Shown: one piece after another, positions 48,191 to 63,111 of the stretch | Numbering within the stretch: the first letter of the stretch is position 1 | Layout: each line of letters opens with the position of its first letter | Source: Rhea pennata | Taxonomy: Eukaryota; Chordata; Aves; Rheiformes; Rheidae | Reading direction: 5' to 3' | Assembly (NCBI RefSeq): GCF_028389875.1 | Contig: NC_084687.1 | Span: 7,724,157-7,788,156, forward strand | DNA length: 64,000 nt | Notes under the pieces: generated by a model | Databases searched by the model: none | Told to the model about the DNA's origin: nothing | What the model saw: only the letters and a program-made list of their open reading frames with translations | Position numbers and translations under genes: made by a program

Positions 48191-50015
48191 AATTATAACG
48201 CTATCCATGTTGCAGGTTAATTATGCTGCAAGTGTCGAAGCTGACATTTGCAGGCCAGGCTGGGTCTAGTAGGGAACATGGAAGATGCAAGTAACAAGCT
48301 AGTATCAGTCTTCTGCAAATAATGTTACACAGTATTTTCAGTATAACCATTTACCTCCTCTGAGATAATACAGAAGCAAAAGAGCTGCAAAGAAAATGAT
48401 CTACAGCCTGAAAAAGCTCTTACAAAATGAGACAGAAGCCTGGGATTGCTTGGATCATGAAGGAAACAACTAAGAGGGATGATAAAGAGTGTGCAAAAAT
48501 AGTATAGAAGATGATTAGGAATTTTTCTTGTCTTGCAACACAAAAATATAAGGAGTTAAATGAAAGTAAATAATAACAGGAAATGTTTTTTTTTCAGGCA
48601 TGGGTAATGTGACAAGAAAAGACACTGAAGTCGAGAGTTCAGCAAAATTCAGTAATTGGGCTTTACCTAAGCCTTTGCAGTATTCACTATTTTATTGGCA
48701 TGTATGAGCCAATTAAGAATTGTGTACTAAAAGACATAGGTGTTTAATTTTTTTGATCTCTGTATATCTTGCCACTTGTTTACTCTCCAAAGTGGAGACA
48801 TTGGAACACTTCTCTCATGCTGTGTGTTATTTAAAACTCTTTTGGTGGGCTAGGTAGGCATTACACATACACACAGATCTTCAAGGGTAAAATTCTAATC
48901 TTGAAGTGCATTCAGTTCAGGTCAGAGCATGGAGGGGAATGAGTGCAGTCTACTTCTGGCTGTGTAAATGTTTTAAAACTTAATCCTCAAATCTCAGAGT
49001 ACCCTTGACATTTCCATCAAACTTGCCAGAAAACATTATAGCCACAAACACCCATACACCACTAGATTTCACTCGCATTTCTCAGTGGGGACCTGGAAGT
49101 CCTCCATCTATGACTATGCATCTCTGTCCAGGACTGAAGAGCATGGAAGTCTTAAAGGGTGTGAGGACAAGTTTGTCAGGGAAATCTTTAAAGTAACTCA
49201 CTAGAATATCTGCAGCCACCTCACAGATGCCTGCCTCTGTAGCTGACACTGTGCAGGTGGCCAGGAGGAAGCCACATGTGAGCGTTACTGGAATATTCTG
49301 TAATTGCTGGTGTGGTGGAGTGGTGCAGTACACCTGCATGCTTGCAGATGGCTGCAACCACATGGGGGTATCGGTGTGCTCTTCAGACTCAACTCCTGTG
49401 AGGCCTCAAATGTTTGCTTCACATAGTGAAGTTTTTATTTCTCTGTTCTGATGCACCTAGCAACTCTTCAAGTGTGACATTTGACACAGGTGCAACAAAT
49501 GTATTTCTGAACATGTGCATCTAATTCAGTATTAGAAAAGCACTGCACCTTCCCATGCAAGTTGATAATATATTGTAGTAGTAGTGTACTAGGGTACTTC
49601 AATGGCATGTGATGACCTTGTTCAAAGACCACTGCAACTACTCCTGTAAAGAGGATAACTGCATAATATGGGACAACATGGGTGTTTCCAGGGTTGATTT
49701 ATTAAGTTAATAACATTTTTAAAGAAGGATTTTTTTCCTTGAAAGTGATCACTGAACAAAATGCATGTCATTTTAAAAATGCACTTGGAAAACATGAGTC
49801 TTTGACATGAGTGGTTTTCTCCATCTTAGTAGTAAGCCATTCTTGGCTTGCAGATTTATAACATTCAGAAGCTGTCTGTGTACTGTTATGGGTTGACATA
49901 AAAATACCTTCCAAGTCTTCATCGTAAGATACGTTATAGACTAGAGACCAGACCTTGTAGACATTTAAAAGAATAACCAATCTTCTGCCTTCTTCCCTCC
50001 CCCCAGGGGTAAGGG

Positions 50016-50051
50016 AAAAAAAAAAAAAAAGAAGAAGAAGAAGAAAAAAAA
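50016..50051. repeat. A15 plus (GAA)n tract
   Basis: A run of 15 A is followed by about six GAA units and more A. It is a polypurine tract able in principle to form a triplex. Confidence 0.9.
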
Positions 50052-52651
50052 CTTTTTCTTAAGCCTAGGTATTAGACCTTTTGCTACTTTCAGGTAAAAT
50101 TATGAATAAAGATTTGATTTATTGGAAATAAAAATGAATGGTTTGTATGTTCCAGTTTTGCTTAATTTCTGGTAACCAAATACAGTTTGAAGTATACAAA
50201 ACCTTCCGGATTTTGTAAGCTATGGAGGGCACTTAAGACTGTTTTGAATTTTAACATATGAGTGAGGAAGTCTGTGCAGTCATCTGCCAGGAATTGTACT
50301 GAAAAATGGCCATGGCTACTTAGTGGTATAGCCTGTATGTGCTAGCTTTGAGTGTAGAGATATAAAAGCATTTATTGAATGCTTAGTTTCTTTCTACTGA
50401 AATGCCCCTAATGCCTTTGCCAGAGGATTTTGCTGAAATGTTTTGGGAGAAACTCATTTCCTTTGGACTGGAATTGTTTAACAGTTATATTTTGAGAGCA
50501 TTTTAGTGGTTGTTTGCTGTTACGTTTTGGGATTCAAACTGTGTCCCTTCTATTGAGGACTGTGTTAGTATGCGGGAGAGAACTTAGCATATGATTCAAG
50601 ATCCGTTTTGCCAGGCAGGGCTCATCTGTTGGCCCTTTGAAAAGGGTTCATTGGCATTCATGTGTTCTATGGGCAGAGTCAGGCGTGACAGTGTTTGGGA
50701 AAGAGACTGGTGTAATGACTAGCCTTGGGCCTTGCCTGTGGGAGTCTGTGGCTGCTGATTTTCTCCTAAAACGTTCTAGAATCCCCTTCAGCCATGGCAT
50801 AAGGCTGTGGTCTTGGCTCATCCTTCCCTTGCTTTGGAAGAGGTGTTAGCACATAGTATGGGGATCTTTAGAAGAACTGGGAGGGTAGGAGCATGAATGG
50901 TAGGTTTCTGGGTGCAGAGCTAAGTATTTTGAGAAACACCACCTTGAGATGAGAGATAACAAATAGCTCTCCCCCCTCCAGGGTCCTTGCTTAATACCAA
51001 AGCTGAATGCTGGCAGATCTAAAATGCTGTCAGAGTGCTATTTCAGCAGATGCCATTATGGAGGTGGGAGTGGCACGTAGTAAAATATGCAGCAGTTTTA
51101 TGCTTAGCTAGAAGAAACATGTTTAAAAAAAATCTTTCATCTTGATTAAAGAACAGATGAGACAAAATTCCATCTGAAGTAGCTGCCTAATTACTGCTTG
51201 ATATGGTGATGTAGTTTTTCAAATTAAGCTGTTAGTGGAAATAATTTTAGGGCAGAAAGTGCTTTTTGCTTTAAAGCACTTACAAGTTGTTTGTGTATGT
51301 AGGTTCTTAGTTGTTTTCCAGTGTCAGTGTCACTGAGTCTAGTATAGCAAAGTTAAGCCCATGTTTAATCTGTCTGCTTTTCTTAAATGTATTTTGTGAA
51401 CACCATAGAGGTCACTTGGGTGTTCTCAGTCTTCACTGACCATAAATCGTGTACTTGTCCTCCAGAGTCTCTGTAACTGAGAGAGGCTGCCCAACCTGTA
51501 GTGTCTGAGCAATAAGATTTTGGTGAGGAAACTTAAAATAAGGGCTAAGATATTTGAACCTGCATCAGTGCAAATAAGTAGCTCTTATAGTAAGTGCAAG
51601 TACTTTTTTCTTAGCTTATGAAATCAAGCTACTGGGTGGAACCAGATTGCTAAACCAGTTTTATTTCCCTTTATCCTAAGGAAAAAACTTAGTGTAAAGC
51701 ACAAGAAAATTATTCTTGTAAGTCTGAAAATAAACTTCCTATGGTGATTAAGTCAAGTAAAAATTACAGAGAAATAAGTGAGGCAGCTGATACACAAATC
51801 TGAAAAAAAAATGTGCTTTTGTGTTTTTAACAAAATCAAAGATAAAATGAAGTATAAATGCTTTTTAGATGGTTAGATAGTTTGCTGCCTAATTTAGTAT
51901 AGAAAGTCTCTTTAAAGTCTGTTGGTTATTTGCTCTAGTTATAGCCACTCTTTAAACAAAGGATTTTACGTAGTGTTTTGCACAAGCATTTTAGATTCAG
52001 GAAAAAGAGATGCATAAAAGGTGAGTAGTGTCCGAAGTAAAACTTTAATGAGTCTGAATAAGAAAATCACTTTCTTAAATCAAAACAAAAAGCAAAAGCT
52101 CATGCCTCAATGTCAATTTTCCTTTTCCTTGCAAGTCCCTCTAAAAGATTACGGCAAAAATATGGCTGAAATAGTAATGAGGGCCATTTTATTGTTTGGC
52201 ACATTTATGTTTGCACAGCTGGTGTCCTACCAGCTTTATCCTGCAGCTGAATAAGGAAATGTATGCATATATGTATGTTATTTCTTCTGCTCCTGACATT
52301 ATTTAAGAAAAAACAAAAACAAATAATTTGAAGTCAATGTAGCTTGTTTAACATGCTGATGAAGTATTTCTTCCTGTGTTAAGTGACTTGTATTAAAAAT
52401 AAAAAATAAAAAAAAAAAGAAAGAAAAAGTCAAGGACATAGGCGAATTGTTAAATTGCTTTGACACAATTTTTGCTTAAGTGAAAAATAACAACAGAAAA
52501 CATCCAAACCCAAAATACTGAAGCCTTCTCCTGTGTTTAAGATTTCATTGCCAGTATATGGAACTTTGTTTTGATTATGTGCCAAGTTTACAGTGACCTT
52601 CTTCCAAGCTGAAGGTTTGCTAATAAACAGAAACAGAGTTTGCTGGTACTA

Positions 52652-52857
52652 CTCATTAAATCCAAGAGGATTAGCATCCAGTTTATTTCCTCTGAAACCA
52701 CAGAACTATCAGGAAATAACTAAACCCTAAAGTTTTAGATCTGTAGAAATGATTTCCTCCTAATGCATGTATTTTGAAGGAATTTCAAAATCCTGTTATG
52801 TAAGAGAGAAAGAGTTCTATATTAATCCTGTGGAATGATGCTTAATGGCTTGTTTTA
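52652..52857 (+). repeat. Diverged repeated element, copy B (inside MAGI3 intron 1)
   Basis: Partner of copy A at 27221-27416, same orientation and colinear over about 200 bp with small gaps; by eye roughly two thirds of positions agree. Neither copy has an open frame, tail or terminal repeat that would name a family. A colinear match of this length at this divergence implies common descent. Confidence 0.7.
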
Positions 52858-55800
52858 TCCTTTATTGATCTAAAGAATTCCTCAGAAATCAGCTGACCAA
52901 AAGTGCCAGTGAAGTATTTTTACCTCTGTTGCAGAAACTATTATCGCTTAGTAATTTCACCAATCTTCTTTGCAGTGAGATTAGATTATAAATGCTTTGG
53001 TGCTGGGAGAACTGTGTTTGTAAAAACTGCTTAGCATTGTGGGTACTATCAAGTAGAGACAAAGTATCAATAACTTAAAAGATGTGATATTCAAATGCTA
53101 AGTAGTATTTAGAAATACTTATTGCCTTGACTTTGCTTCAAATTTTGCACTGTTTCTTTAGAAGATAACTTTTTAAATGCAGACTTTAATACATTTTGTT
53201 TGGTGTATAACAAAAAATCCTAATGACGTAAGTTTGAAGACAAAATTGCTGTGGTTTTTTTCATATTGGAAGTTGATCCTTTTTGTATAAAAAGTTACCT
53301 ATGCATAAATAAATAATTATTCTTGTCCATTATTCTAGCCTTCTGCGGTCTTTAGATGTCATTCATACAAATGCTTTTTGTTTGAAAGGGCTTGTTGTAG
53401 AAGAATTAATATGCCATATTTATAAATAAAAACATTTCTTTTTAAAACTTATTAATTGGCAGATAAGGTATGAAATGTTGACAGGCGTGTATAACCAGTG
53501 GTTAAACTATGTGAAATAGTGAGGTGACTGGCTAACAGCCTGCTTATGGTGTACTCTCCTCTGAATTGTAAAAAGACAAATACATCCTCAACAGACCTAG
53601 CCACAAGTATTTATTAAAAATCTAATTTGTAGCTTATTTAAGCAGGAAAACCTTTTTTTTCTCAATGTAGTGCTTACAGTATTGCTCATATAGTGGAATT
53701 AAGAACTATAGTAACTTGCCTTTGAATTGCCAGCTTTCCTGTCTGTCCTACTTACTCAATATAAAAATACCTAATCCCATGGATTTTATTTCCCTCTCTG
53801 TAGCACAGTGATGAGTAATTACTTTTCTCTAGTGAAGGTGGAGATGCTGGAAAAGTTTAATTAATGCCATTAGCAGATGCTGCTAGTAGTTAAAAGAATT
53901 CATTAGGGCAAGGCACTTAAAATTAAAGTTTCAAATAGTTATTGTGTGCTATATGTCGTTTGGAACTTACTGCATATTATGTCTTTTTGCATAATTCTCT
54001 CTATTCTGCAAAATGTTTTAAGGTATGTGCATCTTCCTGAGCCAATGAAATCTCTTCTAACTTGTATGTAAAGTACGTATATTGAAAATGAGTTTTGGAT
54101 TTAGATCATAAATCTGTAGATCTCTCTGTAGTCATGGTATATTGAGTAGTGTAAGTGGAAGAAGATGCGGTTTTCTATTCAGCCTTAGTATACTGCACCT
54201 CAAAATGTTTCACTGTCACTTAGCTTTGGTAGCTGAAGAGCCTTATTAATATGAATCTTTCATATTAATTTTTTTACCTTAGTAAATATCATACAAACAG
54301 CAGCAGAAGACTACTTGTCTTCTGCTTTATGGCCACTATATTTATTTTATGACTGCCGGTTTAGGCAAATCTACAGTCCATTAATACAGATGCGGAAAGA
54401 ATAATGTCACCAACATGTAAGCTAATGTGTAGATGAATGCTGCATTTTGAGACCTTCAGTTAGAGTAACTTGTCTCAGGTGATAGGTAAAGTGTCACTAG
54501 ATTTCAGAGGCAGTTTGGAAAGCTGATTAGATGCACTGTAATCACAGTTCAGATTGTATTTAATGGCTTCCTGTAGGTAGATGTTTTTAAGTCCTGAACA
54601 GTATCAGGATCTGTTTTGGGTTTAGTGGAATATTGTGTAGTGATACATTCACATATGCAAATGTGTGATTTGAACCTTGAGTTATAAATACTTGTCACTG
54701 TAAATCACAGCTATTTCTGCTATTGAAACAATCTTCTTAGCATATTTAGTAGACTTAAGCATAGATATATGGACTGCACAGTTTTTAATTTAATAGTTTT
54801 TGTCATGTGGTTAATTGCTTGATGTTTTCTGGGACTGTATCTAACTTTGTATTAAATAACTTCATGTTGTCCTTTGGTCTGCATGCATGTGGTAATGAGT
54901 GCATTTTCACAGTTTCCTTTTTTTGTGCTTGTGTTTCCTAGCATACAGAACTCCTTACTATCCCATTGCTTAATTTTCATTAAATATGGTTTGTATAAGT
55001 TTTCAGTTTGGCCTGGTATCTTCCTTTTGAAAAGAATAAATTTCTAATTACTAAGCAGAAATTATGGTACCTATAGGCCCTGATATACAGTGGAAGTGAA
55101 ATGGAGGAAACTGATGAGAAAACCCTCGTCTTTATAATGTAAATTGAAGTTACTTGATGTGAGATCTAAATGGAAACTGGAACCTATTCAAATCTTAGAA
55201 ACACGTATTCATAATCTTAGAATCTTAGTCTTGAAAGAACTTTGGTACTGGAAAATAGCTCTCTAAAAGACGGTCTTCAGCACTCCTCATTCCTTTAATA
55301 AAGATATGGAATGCTACTGCAGGACGAGTACCAGAAGAATAAATAGAGAGTTAAGTAAGGCTGTTTTCCAGTATTAGTTGTCGGAATTGACAGTTGCTTT
55401 AAAAAAGAGCATCAGCAGCATTTGTGATATTCAAATGGTTCCTTAATCCCAAACTTTTGAGATCTGGAACTCCCTTGTAACTGGAAAGCTCTGTTACTGT
55501 GCTGTAGTTTGCATGAATTTAATAAGCTGATTAGCCATGGCGTGGTTCTAGTTTTAGCACAAATTCCAGAACCCCTCCCCACCCCCCTCCCCCCCCCAAA
55601 AAATGGCAACATAGATATGTTAGGACATTTTTTCCCGATTTTTCCAGAGAGATGGAATTATTATGCTCAAAAATTAACATGAAAATTTATGTAATTGCTT
55701 GTGAATGGACTACTATTTAAAATTATGGTGCTGAACACTAGTTAAAATTGAATTATTTTAATCTGCAGTCCAGCAAAAACTTGAAGAAGTAAAAATGATT

Positions 55801-58800
55801 GCAGTTAAGAGCTGTCACAGTGCTCATTCAGTTTTTGAAAGTTGTGAAGGAAAACATCACAGTCCTGTAAGAGGATACTTTAGCATAAAAAAAGCTTACT
55901 CTCAGAGAATATGAATCAAATAGTAAAGAAGAGATGGAGTGAGGGTGAAGGGATGTTTAATTTCAGAATAAGATGAGCCAAGTGAAAATCTGGATGTCTA
56001 CATTTTGTAACCAATCCCTGTTTAGCCTGTGAGGAGTAAGATTGATGCCAATGGCATACCTCTCGTCAGCGTATATAAAGAGACTTCGGGGAGTCTCTCT
56101 GGGGACAGTCATAGCCCTGAGCTCCTGGATCATGAGTTTTTCCTTAACCTTTTTATTTTTACACAAGTACATGTAGTATTTCCACAGGGAAATTTTAATG
56201 CATTCAGAAATTACCAACTGTTCTCTGCTTTCTTTTCTCTCAAATTAGAAGTCTACTAAAAATAGAATATTCTGCATTCAGTCATCAAACTCTGGTGTGT
56301 AATGTAAAGTGTCATACTGTAGGAGCAGTACAAGAGTTTTTACTTGAGGATTTTTTTTCTGTTGACCATTTTTCCTTATATTGAGTAAAATGCAGCAGAG
56401 AGAAAAGGGTTTTAAATCAATTTCTGCTTTGTTGAATCTCCTTGAGGGGAATAAAAGTTGTTGTTTTGAAATCCTCAGTTGTTTCCAAGTGGCCTTTTGG
56501 CAAATGCATCTAGATTTTTGGTTTGGTAAGATTTTTTATTTTTATTTTTTTTTATTGCATTGTTAAGAGGTCCATTGCTTTTTCTGGTTTGTGGTGTTAC
56601 AGAGACTGAATGTTAGGGAGATTGTAAAGAAAAACTATACCTGTTCACACACTTGTGGATTTAATGGTATTTCACAGTTACTGTTATTACTTAGACTTTA
56701 AAAACTGTTTAAAGTTTGTTTAAAGAAGAGAGAGAGAGACATATTCTTTCCATCTCACAGATTTAATCATTACCCTAAGAAAATGAGAGAATAGATTAAG
56801 GGCTGGATATATTTTTTAGCTTTGTAGTAGCCTAAAATTTTTGAAAGTGAATGTTAGTAAAATATCTCTGCGGTATGGATCTGAGCTTTTAAGAAAGATT
56901 AAGAAATAAGCAAGCAACTGAACCAAGAAACCACATTTGCAGAAATTGTTCTTTCTGTTTGGAAGTATTTAGTATTCATTATTATCTGGATGTACATGCA
57001 CTAAATGCTAGATATGAAGCCTTTCTTACATTTATCAAAGATATGGAGATAAGAATAACATCTGATGTTTGAAATATCAATAAGAATCTGATTCAAAACC
57101 AGGAAATTTGTTGCCTGCAGTTTCAGACCTCAGTGCTACTGTAAATGTTACAAAATAAATTTAATAGAGGGTATTTAAAATTTCACTCTTCAAAATTTAT
57201 CCTTGGTCTCCATGTTAGAGGTGCTGAGCATTATTAGTATATATTGATGTCCTTCATACCAAGCATGTACAGCATTGGTTTTGCCTGATCGTTTTGACTA
57301 TGCCTTTAGGAAAATCCAGTAAGTCTCTTACTATGAATATAAACTGGCAGATAAAGACACACTAATCTTTGTTTCAGCACAATGTTTATTTGAACAACAA
57401 GATGCCTAGTTTCTTTTCTTTGCTGTTCTGTATAGTACAGCTGCTAAAAGTGACTAAGCCATGAATTCATGTTTAAATATTTTCTGTCCTTAAGTCATTC
57501 TAGACCTTGCTTGAAGAGTGTAACTTTGTCCATGCTAATGTCTTCTGAACCTAAAGGTTATCTTTAGGTCTTTGTTTTCATGCATCAAATTCATTTTCTA
57601 ACCATGCAAATTAGAAACTTAAAAGGATTTATGTAATTCTGATCTTCACTCACATGCCCTTTTTTAATTACTGGTACAAATTATATTAACTCTCTTGTAA
57701 CTTCTTTGGATTTTCTGTATATTTTTAAAGATCTGAACAGATGGAGATTTGTTAGCGTCCTTGAGGGAACAAAAATGTTAAATAGACTCACTGGATTGGA
57801 GAAGTCTGTTGGGGAAGCAGATGACAGAAGTGTAGGGATTATAAAAATGGTGAGAATTCTCTACTAACTTTCTGTATTTTCCTTACAGACTAAATTATTT
57901 TTGACTGCTTCAAAGAAAGGAAAATTTGATTCTCTGGAAATAGCTGGAAGATAGATGACACCTCACAGATTGATAAGCAAGTATCTTTGAGACCAGCAGT
58001 CTAGTCAGGGTTCTACGAAATACACTTTGTTGCTTTGTTTGCTTACCTTAAGTCAGTAAACAAATGTATTGCACTGATATCATGCTCCCCCCCCCTAATT
58101 AAAAAGAAATGAAATTTTAGCCTCTGTTCATTTTGAGAGCAAATTTATAATCCTAGTTCTACTGCACTGTTCTACTAGTTATTTCAAAGTGGTACATACA
58201 TGCTAAAGTCATATTCTGGAGGGAATCACACAACTGGAGAGGCGGCATTTAATACTCTTGGTTTTTGACACTAGGGAGAGAACAGCGAGGCATATGAGCT
58301 TCAGCCATGGAATTCTGCTGAAGGTGCTAAAAACTTAAAAGCATTCGAAAACTAGGTCTGTGGGGGGTTTTTTGATTTTGCTTTTTTAAATCTGGAGTTC
58401 GTTTGTCTTTAAAAAAGTGTATGGAGTACCTAGTTCAGACCCTTGAATAAGGAAACATTTTAATAAATAGTATCTATTGTGGGTAACAGTATTTGCTCTG
58501 TGAGGTGCTATATTCTGGCAATACTAAACCCTTTCTGAGAGATTACTCCAGAATCTATTAGGTCAGAAAATGATGACAGAAAAGGGACTGATGCAATAAA
58601 TAGACCAAAAAACTACTGTGCTGTCGTATTTGGTTTTCCTTTTTGGAGTGTGCATACATAGCTGCCTTCTGATTGATTGTGAATTGAGAACAGAAATGAG
58701 ATTTGGCTTTGCCTTCCATGCTATCTTTTTATTTGAAGTGCTTTCTTACAAGAATTCCATTTCTGTGTCAGTCTTGAATTTACTGAGCTCTTTAAGCAGA

Positions 58801-61800
58801 TATAAATGAGTCCAGCCTTTGGAGACAGCTGCATAAAGACTATGATTGGCAAACTTCCCACACTGAGTGCACCACAATCCAAGAGTTAAGTATTCCAAAT
58901 GTGAAACTGTTTTATTGTAACTGAACAACCCTTTCTGTCTCATAGGCTGTACAAATGTTGTTATTTTGCTTAACACATCTACCTACCTTGGGCAGAACTT
59001 TTGGAAGAAAAAATTAAGTTGAAAACAATTAGTGACATTTAAGTGAAAATTAATCACTGAGTCTAACAGACTGTCATCCAAACAGTTCTGGTAGAAACTG
59101 CTGGAGGGCAGTTATTTTTTGTTCTTTTGTTTAGGTGTTAATTCTTGGTGACCACTGATATGTCGATTTTGTGGTCCTTTATTGTGCATAAAGAAGAGAG
59201 ATTAGGTGGCTAGGAAGCTGACCATAAGTGAAGTGATATGCTGCCTTTTCTATCTGATTACAGTCATGGATGATGACTGTAAATCATTAAAATCAGGTTG
59301 ATTAGATTTCCAAGTATGGTTGTACATGACAACATAGACTTGTTTTTTTATGACTGACTGCACAAAGTAAAAATGAAGAAAAAGACAAACAGTTACTTTG
59401 CTGTCAAATTGCTGTCTTCGTTTTTCCTGTTTCAACTAGTTCTAGTTTCTACAGTGATAGAAATGCGAATAAATTTATTCTGAAGAGGAAAATAATTGAA
59501 AATTTCCCTAACATATTCCCCATGCAGAAGAGCACCTATAAAAATGAACAAATGCTATCTAGAACTTAATCTTCTGCAAAACTGAGCAGTGTTAAAATCT
59601 TGTGCAATATGATATGTTATGCTGTCCAGTAAATGTGTGTGAACTGCACCTCCTCCAATAATAAAGGTCTCACTATACTACCTGTGTACTTGCAGGAGTC
59701 TGTATGTGCTTTTCTCTTGTATCTGCATCTGAGGATTTAGCCCAAGGCTCATTTGTGCGGGAAGAGCTGGTTGGTTGGACTTCAGATGAGACTTCTCTAA
59801 AACATGAAGGTGTTGTTGGGAGATTAGGTCCTGCAGAATGCTACTCCAAAGAATGTGTGTTATTTCCATTGAGTATGTTCTCCTTCTAAGTTGAAATAAT
59901 CTGTAATAAATGCCTTGATACGAGTCAATTAGAATGTCACTGTATTTATTTCATTCTTGTTTTAACTGGTCCTTTCATTCTGTAAGACACATAGGTTCAT
60001 TAGTAGTCTGCAAGTTTTAAGTATTGATAGTCATTGGTTAATAACTCATTTATCAACTTATGTTTCCAAGTACTGATTACTGTATTCAGTTGAGATTGTT
60101 TTCTTAAAAACTGCTGATAGATAAGAAAAGCAGATGTTGTATGACCAAGTACCCAGCTGTGTACTAACGAAATGAATCTCATAGTGATTAGTTAACAATT
60201 CCTTGGCAGTTAGAGGCATATGTAAAACAGTAAACACAGCATGGGGAAATAATAAAAAAAAGAGCGTTTTCTAAGCTTAAAATACTGGCAAAATCAAGTC
60301 CACCATTTGTGTTACTGAAGAGCTGACTGTGTTGTGGGTAAGTCATATCAAGGTCAGTTGAACTGACATGGAAGTCCTTAACCCTTTTGTAGTAACATAA
60401 ACTATTTCTTTTCCTAAGCATGGGGTCTATGGTAATTTAAGTAACTGGTGACACACCATGAGTATTTGAACGTAAACTATCAATAAGGAAAATAATCATT
60501 AGTACTGTATGTTTTTTTTTCCTGCTATTAAGGTAAAGATGTTTTGTCTAAACTAGTAAAACACAAGAACTGAAAATACAGGCAGTCATTTTAAGTTTAA
60601 GTAAATTATTGTAATGGAGTTGCCGTTTTGTATCTTCAAGTAAGAGTGTGTAAAGAGAAAGATTAAGATCATTATAACCTTCTGGCTGTATAATTTAGTA
60701 AAGCTATGGCTATTGTTACAAAATTCTATCCTCTGGAATATTTTTTTTCTGCAATGCCTTTATTTTCTCATTAGATAAATGCATGAACATGTTCTGGCCT
60801 GTGAATGTCATCATCCCTCCCCTTTTACCTCCTTCACATCCCATTCTTGCCTCTGCTGCCCTACAAAATAACACTGCTATGTTTTTTTCTAATCAGTTAC
60901 TCGTCACAGATAGTAACAGTTTGATGAGAAAATTTGTTGGAGGCATGTAAGTGGTGAACACTGCTTTTTAGCGTTTGGGTGTAAGGGGATTTGACTGAAG
61001 AAGTATTTACAAACGTCTCTGAATGTTAATTCTGTATTATGTTTTTCTCTTAAAAAAAAAAAAATAGAACAGAGCCTTTCATTCGTATTGTTCAGAGATC
61101 TGGCTTTTAGTGTCAGCATTTCGCACAACATAGCATTAGCTTAGCCTGATAAGTTTGAGCATTTTATTGAAATAGCTGTGGAAGAGAACTTCAAATTCAT
61201 GGTTTAAGAATAAGTATACGTTTTTCATTTTTGAATGTATTTTGAAATTTCATTATTAGTGTGGTTTGTGGTATTAATGTATTACATCATTACTTAGACC
61301 TTGTTTTTCCTCCCTACAAAGGCACAGAACTGGTCAGTACACTATACTGTTTGCCCTTCTTAGCTTGTGCACAGCTTGTGCTATTGGAGTTGTTAGTTAT
61401 TCTTCAGTTCCACTTAAGAGAAAGCAAGATGCCATAATAGCTATTCTCGCAATTTGCTTGATTTTTAGATGTATTTTAATGCAAGTAGATAATGGAAAAG
61501 TGCACTAGATTTTAAAGTTAAATGCTGAAATTAATCCATGTTTTGGCAGCACAGCTTTGTGAATTGCAAGTATTGAATGTGTTGTACTGAAGTGCTATGC
61601 ACAGTCCATCTGGAAGTTTCCATAGGTGCAGATTTAAATTGAATCAGACTTTGTGCTTATGGGTGTGAGATACTCCTAAAAAGGAAAAGCTGTTGAGTGG
61701 GGGGTGTTGTTTGGCTGGTTTTTATTCTTTGTTTTGTTTACTGGCTCTTTTCTGAAAATAATTTCTTCATCAGTTAAAATGTTTTAGCCCTTATTTATGC

Positions 61801-63111
61801 TGTTTTATTTATGCTCTTCCACTAGTAGAGCAAATGCAGGAAATGTCATAAGGAATTAAGGCATTAAATTTTCTGCAAGACATTGGAAACACTCATCTGA
61901 TAATGTAACAAGAATTGTAAGGTTTTCCATTTTCAGATTTTTTTTCTTGTTTATTTTTGAAGATATTGTAGTATACATATGATCTGCTGTATAAAGCATA
62001 AACATGCATAAGATGAGTTTTCCATATTGAGTTTTAGAAACCTTTGCTGCCTCTGTAGCTTTTTGTATTTTTGTTTCAAGTGTAGTTCCACAATCAGATC
62101 GGGGAGTTCCTTTTTTTCTAGGTTGTTTCTGAATGTTGGATGGCTGGATTCAAGTTTTAGCTTAGATAATCTGATTCTGCCTTTGGAGGCTTTGGCAAGC
62201 AGCTATCTTAAAACATTCTGGGATAGTGGGTTTTTTGTTTCAATATTGGGACTGAAGATACTGAGTCCTGTGGATTACTTCTGTAGCATTACTTTGAAGG
62301 TATCATGTATATATGTCTACACTGTACAGTGGCTAAGATGATTTACAATATCTTTGACTTTTAAACTGTAAGTAGTCTTTAAAATTTCTTGGATAACTTC
62401 ATGTATGTTAGAGCATCTGCAAATAATAACTGAAAAATTGTATATCTGTCCAGTTAGTTTTACAACTGCCTACACTTTTGTGTAGTGTATTGTAGCTCTA
62501 CTTTATTTCTTACATTTCAAGAATATAGAAGATTGCCAAATATTGAGTTTGTGTTATGTTTCAACCTAAAAATAAATGTTTCTGTAAGCCTGGCAATAAA
62601 TTCCTTGAAGAACCTGAATCCAGAACATTAGCATTTATGTAGACAGTAAGTCTCTGCCCAAAGAAATGAACTAATTTAAATTAATTTTATTGTGAAAGAC
62701 CCAATAGTTCCCTGCGAAATCCTATTAGTTGTCAGATGTCAGAAACATTTACATGGTGTGCAATGTCTGGAAAGCAACAAGATGTGATTTTACTAGTCAT
62801 CAAAGATACTTCAAAGTAGCTATTGTCCAAAAAGCTGAGGTGTATCTCCTGATAAGCCCATAATCACTTGTTTCCAGGAAGTACTAAGGCAAGAAACACA
62901 TCTGTAGGAATCTAGCTGTTCCTATAATAATAATATTTTAATTTAGCAAGTTTGTAGTGGCTGCCATTGTTACAGGGCAAGCTTTACTCTGACCCTTTAA
63001 AGGTCTCTCTCCATGTATATCCTTTAAATTCCTAATTCTGTAATTTCCTTACCCCAGTTCACAATATTGCATTTCTTTTTGTGTTTTCTGTATATCTATT
63101 CGCTTACCCAG

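Noticed and set aside
49082-49363. 93-codon minus-strand frame considered as a decayed DNA-transposon (Harbinger-like) remnant
   Set aside because: Similarity to transposase motifs was too loose to support; no terminal repeats or second conserved block were found nearby.
52021-52254. 77-codon plus-strand frame with a hydrophobic C-terminal part
   Set aside because: AT-rich intronic sequence, no family resemblance; the hydrophobic stretch is expected from T-rich codons.
58918-58965. CTGAACAACCCTTTCTGTCTCATAGG, resembling inverted CR1 sequence
   Set aside because: The similarity is short and the flanks do not continue as CR1 on either side.
62027-62341. 104-codon plus-strand frame rich in Phe, Leu and Ser
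   Set aside because: The composition is that of T-rich intron sequence read in frame; no domain, and no splice or promoter context.
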